Assembly: GCA_002327925.1 (NCBI GenBank)
Contig: DCVA01000008.1
Location: 1-27,834 of the forward strand
Reading direction: 5' to 3'
Length of the DNA: 27,834 nt
Origin: Anaerolineales bacterium UBA2200
GTDB taxonomy: Bacteria; Chloroflexota; Anaerolineae; UBA2200
Positions 7,544-15,100 of this stretch are shown here, piece by piece. Made by a program: the position numbers and the translations under genes. A model generated the notes under the pieces. The model saw nothing but the letters and a program-made list of their open reading frames with translations. It searched no databases and was not told where the DNA came from. Every line of letters begins with the position of its first letter. The first letter of the stretch is position 1.

Positions 7544-8841
7544 TGTCCCACGCACTCGACCGTGAGCTGGCGCTTGAAGGCATCCACGAAGAGATCACTT
7601 TTCTTCAGAGCACGCTGGCGCTCGACCTCCGCCTCTGCGCTCACGGTGCAGCGCACGAGCACGGCATGCCGCGAAGGCAGGCACACCAGGTCAGCGACGA
7701 CGCTCTGGTGGCTGTAGTCCAGCCCGTCGGCCACGCGCAGCATCGCCGCCAGAAAACGAACGGCCCTTCGCGCGGTCGGTTTGAGGCGGGCAAAGTGCCT
7801 GTGCTGTTCACCGGGCAGGGCGGCGCGATGGTAGCGGGCCACGTTGGCGATGATCAGGCGCTCGGTTCCGGCGAAGAGAAGCAGGGGCGATTCGAGGATC
7901 AGGCGCAGCGAGGCCTTGTGATGCCCATCGGGACCTTCGACAAGCCCTATGTCGTGCAGCAATCCCGCGCACTCCAGCCAAAAACGCTCGGTTGGCCCCA
8001 GACCGTGAACCGCCTGCAGCTCGTCAAAGAGCCGCAGGGCCAGACGGGTTACCTGGCGGCTGTGCTGTTCCTCGAATTCACAGGAGCGGGCCAGCTCCAG
8101 CGCAGCCGCTCTGTGTGCCGTATATGTGTCGGGTGGCTCCGTCGCCGAGGTTTGCGTATCCCCTTCGGAAGTGACCCCATCCGATTGCGCTCGCTCGGCG
8201 GGCTGACCGCTGTAGGGAAGGCGGTAGTGACGCACCTGCACGCGTCGCGGCCCGAGGGTGAGGATCGCATAGTCCGCCAGCGGCTCGCCGTCTCTGGGGC
8301 GGCCCACGCTGCCCGGGTTGACGAACCAGACGCCTCCGCTCTTCCGCGACAGAGGGGCGTGGGTGTGCCCGACGATCACCACGTCCGCGTCGACTCCGCG
8401 GGCCAGCTTCCGAAAGCGCGAGGCACAGGTGTTGGCCTCAAGCCCCTCCTCCTCAGAGTCCGGTGCGATGTGCACGACGAGGAGACGCCGGCCCGCAGCG
8501 TTGACCCTCAGCCAGGTGGGCATTCGGCCGAGCTGCTCTCTGCCCTCTTCGGTGAGTCGATCGTAGGTCCAGGCAGCCAGCTTCCAGCGCGAGGGCGGCT
8601 CGCCATCCGCCCAGGCCTGAAGTCTGGCGGGAACTTCGAGCACGGCCAGGTCATAGTTGCCGGCGATGGCCTCAACCCGGCCTGATTCGAGCCACTGGAG
8701 CACCTGGTTGGGCGAGCCGGCACCGCCAACCCAGTCGCCGATACCCAGGAATCGATCAACCCGCTGGTGCCGGGCGTGGGCAAGCACGGACTGCAGTGCC
8801 TCCCAGTTGCCATGCACGTCGCTGACCAGTGCAATCCTCAT
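7540..8841 (-). CDS. Metallophosphoesterase fused to a Ppx-type HD domain
   Basis: This 433-residue protein joins two enzyme modules. Residues 1-208 are a YfcE/MJ0936-type calcineurin-like phosphoesterase with the dinuclear metal motifs SDVHGN (D8, H10), GD (D36), GNYD (N62), VVHIAPD (H124) and GHTH (H159, H161); YfcE relatives cleave phosphodiesters or phosphomonoesters. A linker of about 30 residues rich in Thr, Ser and Pro follows. Residues 241-433 resemble the HD domain at the end of Ppx: LLHDIG (H296, D297), ARYHRAALPGEQH, and LRVADGLDYSHQS, aligning in order with the same motifs in the adjacent ppx product. The start at 8841 has AAAGGA about 10 bases upstream. It lies 53 bp after ppk1 and overlaps ppx by 4 bp. 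The domain calls are confident; the substrate (polyphosphate ends, a nucleotide polyphosphate or another ester) is unknown. Confidence 0.87.
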   Translation of the reverse strand: MRIALVSDVHGNWEALQSVLAHARHQRVDRFLGIGDWVGGAGSPNQVLQWLESGRVEAIAGNYDLAVLEVPARLQAWADGEPPSRWKLAAWTYDRLTEEGREQLGRMPTWLRVNAAGRRLLVVHIAPDSEEEGLEANTCASRFRKLARGVDADVVIVGHTHAPLSRKSGGVWFVNPGSVGRPRDGEPLADYAILTLGPRRVQVRHYRLPYSGQPAERAQSDGVTSEGDTQTSATEPPDTYTAHRAAALELARSCEFEEQHSRQVTRLALRLFDELQAVHGLGPTERFWLECAGLLHDIGLVEGPDGHHKASLRLILESPLLLFAGTERLIIANVARYHRAALPGEQHRHFARLKPTARRAVRFLAAMLRVADGLDYSHQSVVADLVCLPSRHAVLVRCTVSAEAEVERQRALKKSDLFVDAFKRQLTVECVGQ

Positions 8842-8894
8842 CAGAAGCGATCCTTTCCGTGACCCGACTGGAACACCCGGTCAGCTGGCCGCGC

Positions 8895-11015
8895 CTAGAA
8901 CTCGTCGCCATGCAGCTCTCCCCTGTGCTCCAGCATCCACATTTGAGAATCGAGCGGGGCCTCGCCGTCTTTGGGCCTCACGCGCTCGTAGCGCCCGTCC
9001 GGCTGCAGTCGCCGGGCCTGCTGGTTGTCCTTCAGGTGCACGGAGAGGATGTTGTCGCGCAGCACCTTGCGCAGGCGCTTGTCGTCTATCGGGAAGAGCA
9101 CCTCCACCCGGTCGTCCAGGTTGCGCGGCATCAGGTCAGCGCTGCCTGTAAGGATCTCCTCCTCGCCCCCGCTGTGGAAGTAGTAGAAGCGCCCGTGCTC
9201 CAGGAAGCGCCCCACGACGGAGGTCACGGTTATGTTGTCGCTGATTCCTGCGACGCCCGGCCGCAGGCAGCAGATGCTGCGCACCTGCAGGTCGATCTTG
9301 ACTCCGGCCATGGAAGCGCGGTACAGCGCCTGAATGCACTGTTTGTCGGTAAGGGCGTTCATCTTGAAGGCAAGATAGCCGTGGTGACCTTCCGCCTGAC
9401 GCTCCGTAACGCGCTGGATGCGCGCCAGGAGCTGCTGGCGCAGCCGTCCAGGGGCCACCAGCAGCTTGCGGTACTCACTCTTGCGCGAGTAGCCGGTCAG
9501 AGCGTTGAACAGGTCGGAGGCGTCCGCCCCGATATCCGGGTCAGTGGTGAGATACCCGAGGTCCGCATAGACTCTCGATGTTACCACATTGTAATTGCCG
9601 GTGCTGAGGTGCACATAGCGCACGATACCGTCGCGCTCGCGGCGCACAATGAGGCAGAGCTTGGCGTGAGTCTTGAGGCCCACCAGTCCATAGACAACGT
9701 GTACGCCGGCGCGTTCCAGGGCTCTGGCCCAGCCGATGTTGTTCTCTTCGTCGAAACGGGCCATCAGCTCGACCAGCACGGCCACCTGCTTGCCGTTCTC
9801 CCTTGCCTCCATCAGCGCGTCGACGATGGGCGAGTTGTTTCCCACACGGTACAGGGTCTGTTTGATGGCCAGGACGTCCGGATCGCTCGCCGCCTCGTTG
9901 AGCAGATCGACCACCGGCCCAAAGCTGCCATAGGGATGGTAGAGCAGCACATTGCGCCGGCGCAGCACGGAAAAGATCGATTCGCCTGTGGTGAGGGCGC
10001 CGGGGGTGGCGGCAAGGAAAGGGGGATCCTTGAGCTCAGGCCGGTCCACCTGGGTCAGGCTGCTGAGGCTGGACATGCCCACGGGAGCTTTCACCGGATA
10101 TACCTGATAGGGCAGCAGCCCGAGGTTGCCGACCAAAATCTTGCGCACCGCCTCGGGCGTGCTCCGCTCCACTTCCAGGCGCACGACAGAGCCGAAGAAG
10201 CGAGTGCCCACTCCTTCTTCCACGGTGGAGAGCAGGTCGGCCGCTTCATCCTCCTGGATTGGCACATCCGCGTCCCGCGATACTCGGAACGGGTGGGCGG
10301 CCAGCACCTCCAGGCCGGGGAACAGCAGGTCGAGATTCGCCGCGACCACTTGCTCCAGCCAGACAAAGTTGTCGGAGCCGACCTCGGCCAGGCCCAGGCT
10401 GGCAAAGCTGTCGGCCTTTTCCTCGCTGGGGATGCGCAGCAGCCGGGGAAGCGTGTCCGGCACCTTGAGCCGCGCAAAGCGCTCACCCTGAACCGGGTCC
10501 TTGATGACCACCGCCAGGTTGATGCTCAGGTTAGAGATGTGCGGGAAGGGGTGGGAGGGGTCGAAGGCCAGAGGCGTCAAAACAGGGAATACTTCGCGCT
10601 CAAAGTAGCCGCGCAGCAGCTTCCTCTGCTTGCCTTTGAGCTGGTCATAGTCGAGCACCTGAATGCCGGCGTCTCTCAGACGGGGAAGAAGCACCTGATG
10701 CCAGCACTCGGATTGCCGGGCCAGCAGCGGCTGGAGCTGGCGGTAGATGGCCGCCAGTTGCTCTGTCGGGGTCATGCCGTCCGGAGGCGGTTCCACCACA
10801 CTGCCGGCGAGCTGCCGGCGCAGTCCCGAAACGCGCACCATAAAGAACTCGTCCAGGTTGTTGGCGAAAATGGCCAGGAACTTGACCCGCTCGAGAAGAG
10901 GATGACGTTTGTCCAGCGCCTCGGCGAGCACGCGCTCGTTGAACGCCAGCCAGCTCAGCTCGCGGTTGAAGAAGAGGGCCGGGTCGTCCAGGTTGTGGTG
11001 TTCTGCCTTATCCAT
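8895..11015 (-). CDS. ppk1: Polyphosphate kinase 1
   Basis: PPK1 reversibly transfers the gamma-phosphate of ATP to growing polyphosphate chains. The 706-residue product has the usual length and domain order. The N-terminal helical domain starts near FFNRELSWLAFNERVL (15-30), followed by the head domain. Two phospholipase D-like catalytic domains come next, with KTHAKLCLI (H450, K452) and RYVHLSTGNYN, then RSICCLRPGVAGISDNI and FLEHGR (H607). H450 and H607 correspond to the two essential histidines of E. coli PPK, the first being autophosphorylated. The ATG at 11015 has only a weak AGGG nearby. It heads an operon with the phosphoesterase-HD gene and ppx, so synthesis and breakdown of polyphosphate are co-transcribed. 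Confidence 0.97.
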   Translation of the reverse strand: MDKAEHHNLDDPALFFNRELSWLAFNERVLAEALDKRHPLLERVKFLAIFANNLDEFFMVRVSGLRRQLAGSVVEPPPDGMTPTEQLAAIYRQLQPLLARQSECWHQVLLPRLRDAGIQVLDYDQLKGKQRKLLRGYFEREVFPVLTPLAFDPSHPFPHISNLSINLAVVIKDPVQGERFARLKVPDTLPRLLRIPSEEKADSFASLGLAEVGSDNFVWLEQVVAANLDLLFPGLEVLAAHPFRVSRDADVPIQEDEAADLLSTVEEGVGTRFFGSVVRLEVERSTPEAVRKILVGNLGLLPYQVYPVKAPVGMSSLSSLTQVDRPELKDPPFLAATPGALTTGESIFSVLRRRNVLLYHPYGSFGPVVDLLNEAASDPDVLAIKQTLYRVGNNSPIVDALMEARENGKQVAVLVELMARFDEENNIGWARALERAGVHVVYGLVGLKTHAKLCLIVRRERDGIVRYVHLSTGNYNVVTSRVYADLGYLTTDPDIGADASDLFNALTGYSRKSEYRKLLVAPGRLRQQLLARIQRVTERQAEGHHGYLAFKMNALTDKQCIQALYRASMAGVKIDLQVRSICCLRPGVAGISDNITVTSVVGRFLEHGRFYYFHSGGEEEILTGSADLMPRNLDDRVEVLFPIDDKRLRKVLRDNILSVHLKDNQQARRLQPDGRYERVRPKDGEAPLDSQMWMLEHRGELHGDEF

Positions 11016-11044
11016 CGCTGCCCTGTGCCGTGCACTCTGTTGCC

Positions 11045-11073
11045 ATTATCCTTCGGACGGTGCTAGGCGGCAA
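11045..11073 (-). promoter_or_regulatory. Promoter of the ppk1 operon
   Basis: On the minus strand TTGCCG (11068-11073), 17 bp of spacer and GATAAT (11045-11050) fit sigma-A consensus. The expected start near 11038 gives a leader of about 23 bases. No Pho-box-like direct repeat is evident upstream, where the preceding terminator sits. Confidence 0.7.
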
Positions 11074-11081
11074 ATCGGTGC

Positions 11082-11129
11082 GGGTGAAAACAAAGAACAG
11101 GACCCGGGGGGGCGCCCCCCCGGGTCCTG
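11082..11129 (-). terminator. Rho-independent terminator after the sugar transferase
   Basis: Bases 11098-11129 form a perfect 32-bp palindrome: each half is CAGGACCC, seven G and a C, or its complement. It begins 11 bases after the sugar transferase stop. Reading on the minus strand it is followed by TTCTTTGTTTTC (11086-11097), a T-rich tract. It separates that gene from the ppk1 promoter. Confidence 0.85.
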
Positions 11130-11140
11130 CGGAGGAGAGG

Positions 11141-11911
11141 CTAGGAAGTAGCCTTCGCCGCGATGACTGCCGGGATGGTCTTGAGCAGAATCTGCAGGTC
11201 GAGACCGATCGAGCGTTTGCCGATGTACTCCAGGTCCAGGCGCACGATCTTGTCAAAGGTCAGTCCGCTGCGGCCGCTGATCTGCGGCAGCCCGGTCATC
11301 CCGGGAAGCACGTTCAGGCGCCGCATCTGATAGGGGGTATACTCCTCGACCTCATAGCGCACCACAGGCCTGGGTCCCACGAGGCTCATGTCCCCCCGCA
11401 GCACGTTGATGAGCTGGGGCAGCTCGTCGAGGCTGGTCTTGCGCAGCCATTTGCCCAGGGGCGTGATGCGGTTGTCGCCGTTGACCTTGTAGACCGCCTG
11501 CCCATTGGACCCGCCCAGCGGTCCCGCGGGATGGCCGTTGACGTAGCGCTTGGCGAAGAGCCGATGCACGCCCTGGTCGCAGCCTGCGTACATCGTTCGG
11601 AACTTGAACATGGTAAAGTCCTGGCCCAGCAGACCCACGCGCTGCTGACGGAAGATGGCCGGTCCGGGAGAGTCGAGGCGAATGGCGAGGGCGATGAGCG
11701 CCAGAACCGGGAGAAGCACGATCAGCATCAGGCTGGCCACGACCACGTCCATCAGACGCTTGGCAACCGGATACAGGGAGCCGGCGGGCAGCACGAGGAC
11801 AGGCGAGCCCACTGTCTCGACTCTGATCCTGGACCAGGTGATTGGCTTGGTCTTGACCTCGATCAACCCTGTCCTCCACACGATGACGCGCTCAACTGTT
11901 CTTTCACGCAT
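11141..11911 (-). CDS. Undecaprenyl-phosphate sugar phosphotransferase (bacterial sugar transferase family)
   Basis: Members of this family (WcaJ and RfbP C-terminal region, monotopic PglC type) move a sugar phosphate from a nucleotide sugar to undecaprenyl phosphate, starting exopolysaccharide, O-antigen or glycoprotein glycan synthesis at the membrane. The 256-residue product has a hydrophobic segment at about 53-77 (MDVVVASLMLIVLLPVLALIALAI) preceded by KR. It then shows RQQRVGLLGQDFTMFKFRTM, KTSLDELPQLINVLRGDMSLVGPRP and PGMTGLPQISGR, the family core. It lacks the extra N-terminal transmembrane helices and CoA-binding-like domain of WcaJ, so it is the minimal form with 45 unassigned leading residues. 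No clear ribosome binding site precedes the ATG, so the start is less sure. The sugar specificity cannot be read from the sequence. Confidence 0.9.
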   Translation of the reverse strand: MRERTVERVIVWRTGLIEVKTKPITWSRIRVETVGSPVLVLPAGSLYPVAKRLMDVVVASLMLIVLLPVLALIALAIRLDSPGPAIFRQQRVGLLGQDFTMFKFRTMYAGCDQGVHRLFAKRYVNGHPAGPLGGSNGQAVYKVNGDNRITPLGKWLRKTSLDELPQLINVLRGDMSLVGPRPVVRYEVEEYTPYQMRRLNVLPGMTGLPQISGRSGLTFDKIVRLDLEYIGKRSIGLDLQILLKTIPAVIAAKATS

Positions 11912-12126
11912 CAGTCTAGTGCCGTGAAGTGAAAAGTCGATGAAAAGGCCCGAGCGGCCGTCTTACAGTTCTTTCATCTGCATGGAAGGAAAGGGGACAG
12001 GGCAGGGGTCAGCAAGCGGGCCCGCGCGCAGGCCGCCAGGCGAGGCAGGACCCGTCACTGCAGCCGCAGCGGTTCAGGAGTGAAGAAACAGGCCCCGGTC
12101 TCTAGCGTATCGTCAAAACAGGGGCC
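11912..12126. other. Intergenic gap upstream of the sugar transferase
   Basis: This 215-bp stretch follows the large secreted-protein gene. Apart from the possible terminator at its right end, and a short GGCC-GGCC stem at about 11956-11968 followed by TTTT on the minus strand, I see no gene and no convincing promoter. Confidence 0.4.
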
Positions 12127-12127
12127 T
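12090..12127 (-). terminator. Possible terminator of the SBBP/PKD protein gene
   Basis: AGGCCCC at 12090-12096 and GGGGCCT at 12121-12127 can pair as a perfect 7-bp stem that begins within the stop codon. The loop is large, 24 bases. GTTTCTTC follows on the minus strand, a weak T-tract. The large loop makes this tentative. Confidence 0.35.
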
Positions 12128-15100
12128 CATTGGACCCACAGCTCGACGTCGTCGATGAACACGGTTGCCGCCTCGCCCAGGCCATCATTGCGCACACCCA
12201 CGCGCAGCTTGACCGACTGGCCGGCAAAGCTGGACAGGTCGTAAAATACCGTGTGCCAGCTCGGCTCGAACTCCTGCCAGCGCCAGCACTGCAGTGCTGC
12301 CTCGCTGTCGGGAGCCAGCACGCACAGGTAGATCTCATCCGTATCCGGCCAGCCCATCAGCGGGAAGTAGCGCAGGCCCAGCTCGGCGACGGTCACCCCG
12401 CCGGGAATAGCCACAGTCTGCTGACACGAGGAGTAGCTGAACACGTTCGCTCCCGAGCCGATTCCCAGCCTCATCGACCGCCGGCCGGTGGAGGCGCGCT
12501 CCTCGGTATAGGCAGCCGGAGCAACGGTCTGCGGAATGTACCAGGCCAGGTCGTTCTCAAAGCTCGGGTTGACCAGGAGCTGCCATGGCCCCACAGGCGG
12601 CGTGGGGGTCGGAGTGGGCGGCACCTGCGTCACAGTAGGTGTGACGGTCGGGGTTGGCACGGGCGTCTCGAAGGCGTAGCCGTTCATGATGATCGACATG
12701 ACCACACCGCGAAATGAGGGCGTGGGGCTGGGCGTCGGCGACCGCGTAGAGGTGGCGGTGAAGCTGGGCCTGGGCGTCCAGGTGGAGTAGGGCGTGCCCG
12801 TGGGGCCCGGCGTCCGCGTATTGGTGGGAGTGCGCGTGAGCGTCACGGTCGGCGTGTTGGTGCGAGTCGGGGTGACGGTCGGCGTGGCGCTTTCCGTTGG
12901 AGTCGGCGTGACCGTCGGCGTATGGGTGGGCGTCGGCGTTGCCGTATCGGTTGGTGTTGAGGTGGGCGTATTCGTTGGCGTGTGGGTGGCCGTCGGCGTT
13001 GCCGTATCGGTCGGTGTTGAGGTGGGCGTGTCCGTCGGCGTGAAGGAGGCCGTCGGCGTAGGCGTACCGGTTGGCGTGGGCGTGTGCGTCGGGGTCCACG
13101 TTGGCGTGTGGGTCGGCGTTGGAGTAGAAGTGTCTGTCGGCGTATGGGTTGCCGTCGGCGTGGCCGTATCGGTTGGAGTTGAAGTGGCTGTGGCCACCGG
13201 TTCCATGTCGACGGAAACAGGTGTCGTAAACACGCCAGTACATCCGTTCACGTCCGTCACTGTGAGGGACGGATTGAAGATGCCGCTGCCTGTGTAGGTA
13301 TGAGATATGGTCTGGGTGTCGGCGCTGCCGCCGTCGCCAAAGGCCCAGTACCAGGATTGCACCGTGTTGGTCACGGGGATGCCGGCCACGGTCGAAGTAT
13401 CGGTGAAGTAGACCGTGAGCGGGGACGTGCCAGAAGACGGCAGGGCGGAGAAGCCGGCCACCGGCGGCTCGTAGATGGTGATCCAGGACGTCCGCGTGCG
13501 GCGGTACGAGCAGCCCGAGGTGTCCGTTACAGTCAGGGTGACCGTGAAGACGCCCGGGGTGCCGTAGGTGTGCAGAGGATGCTGCAGCGTTGAGCTGGCG
13601 CCGTCGCCAAAGGTCCAGTACCAGGCCGCGATGCCGATGGCCGAAGTCGACGTATCCGTGAAGTACACCGTAGTCGGACCGCAACAGTAGCGTCGGGAGT
13701 TGGGCTGGAAGTTGGCAATGGGCCCGCTGTTGGTGGCCGTTACCCAGCTGCTGCAGGCGCAGCCAGCCGTGTCGGTCACGTAGACGGTGAGGGTAATCCC
13801 GCCCGGCGTGTTGTCGGACGTCCAGAGGACGCTGTTGGTGTTCTGGCCTGAGTTGATCGTTCCCCCGGCGATGAACCAGCGAAAGGCCGCCTGGCTGTGT
13901 GCCGGGACCGAGGCTGCGTGCCCCGAAGTGCTCAGGCACACCTCTGTATCGGTGAGAGTGATCGTGCAGGGGGGATACTCGTAGGCCACGATGGAGCTGC
14001 TGCTCGTGCAGGTATAGCCCTGAACATCGGTGACGACGACGCTCAGGTCCATCTGACCGGGTGCACCCGCTGTCCAGTAGATCAGGCCCGTGTAGGGCAC
14101 TGTCGAAGTAATGGTGCCTCCGGTGAGGTTCCACCCGTAGGCGGCGCCCGGACCGGAGTAGGGCACCTGTGAGACATGTCCGCCTGTGGCGGCGCACACG
14201 CCCTGCGCCGAGACGGTCGTTGAGATATGGCAGTCCATGTAGGCGGCGACCTTGGCCACGAAGGCATCGGCATTGCCATTGTGGGTCAGGTCCGGGCCGA
14301 CCAGAGCCGGGAACTTTTGCCCGGCCGAGCTGGTAGACCGGGTCCAGCCGACAAGGTACGAGTTGCCATAGCCGTCCTGGGCGATATCGGTGGCCTCCTC
14401 CCCCTGCGTGCCCCCAACAAAGCCGCAGTAGATGAGGCCTGTGCCAGCCGGGTCGACCTTGGCCACAAAGCCATCGCCGCCTCCGTTGTAAACGCCGGGC
14501 GGTCCGGTCACCACAGGGAAGCTTGACTCGCTGGAGAAGGTGCCGCCCGCAACGTAGGCGTGGCCCTGCGCGTCCACGGAAATGTCGCGGGCGTGATCAT
14601 CAGCCGACCCGCCAATCAGCCCGCTGTAGAGCAGCGTCGTCCCGGTGGAATTGACCTTGGCGACAAAGGCATCCACACCCCCGTTCTGGGCCGTGAAGGT
14701 GCTGTGGCTCCAGCCGGGAGTGGTCGGAAACGGTGTGGCTGCATCATAACCGGTCCATCCTGAGAGGTAGGCATTGCCCGCGGCGTCCACCGCGATGCCC
14801 TCGGCCTTATCGTCTGCCGCGCCGCCCAGGTAGCCGCAGTAGTTCAGGGTGGAGGCGTCGGCCTGGATCCTGGCCACAAAGGCATCCCCGTACGATGCGC
14901 CGCCGTTGTAGACGAGGGAAGGGCCGGACACAGCCGGGAAGTTGTTAGCCACGCTCGACAGGGTGTGCCCGCAAAGGTAGACGTTGTTCAGCGAATCGAT
15001 GGCGACATCGGTCGCAGAGTCGAAATCCGTGCCCCCCAGGTAGCCGCACCAGGCCAGCGATGCGCCGTCCGGGTTCACTTTGGCGGCGAATGCATCAGCT

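Noticed and set aside
8829..11066. Long open frame of 745 codons on the plus strand opposite ppk1
   Set aside because: It is the exact antisense of ppk1, whose catalytic motifs are intact. Its translation has no recognisable domain, and long antisense frames are common in GC-rich genes.
12932..13051. 60-bp tandem repeats considered as a CRISPR array
   Set aside because: The units are directly adjacent with no unique spacers, lie in frame inside a gene and encode a linker.
12794..13297. Plus-strand frame encoding GVGVxVGV repeats
   Set aside because: It is the antisense of the Thr-Pro linker, so the Val-Gly repeat is a mirror of the ACN-CCN codons.
12557..14197. Open frame of 546 codons on the minus strand in another frame of the SBBP gene
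   Set aside because: It overlaps the PKD and Thr-Pro coding region and reflects repeat composition. It is rich in His, Arg and Asp in a periodic way and has no ribosome binding site.
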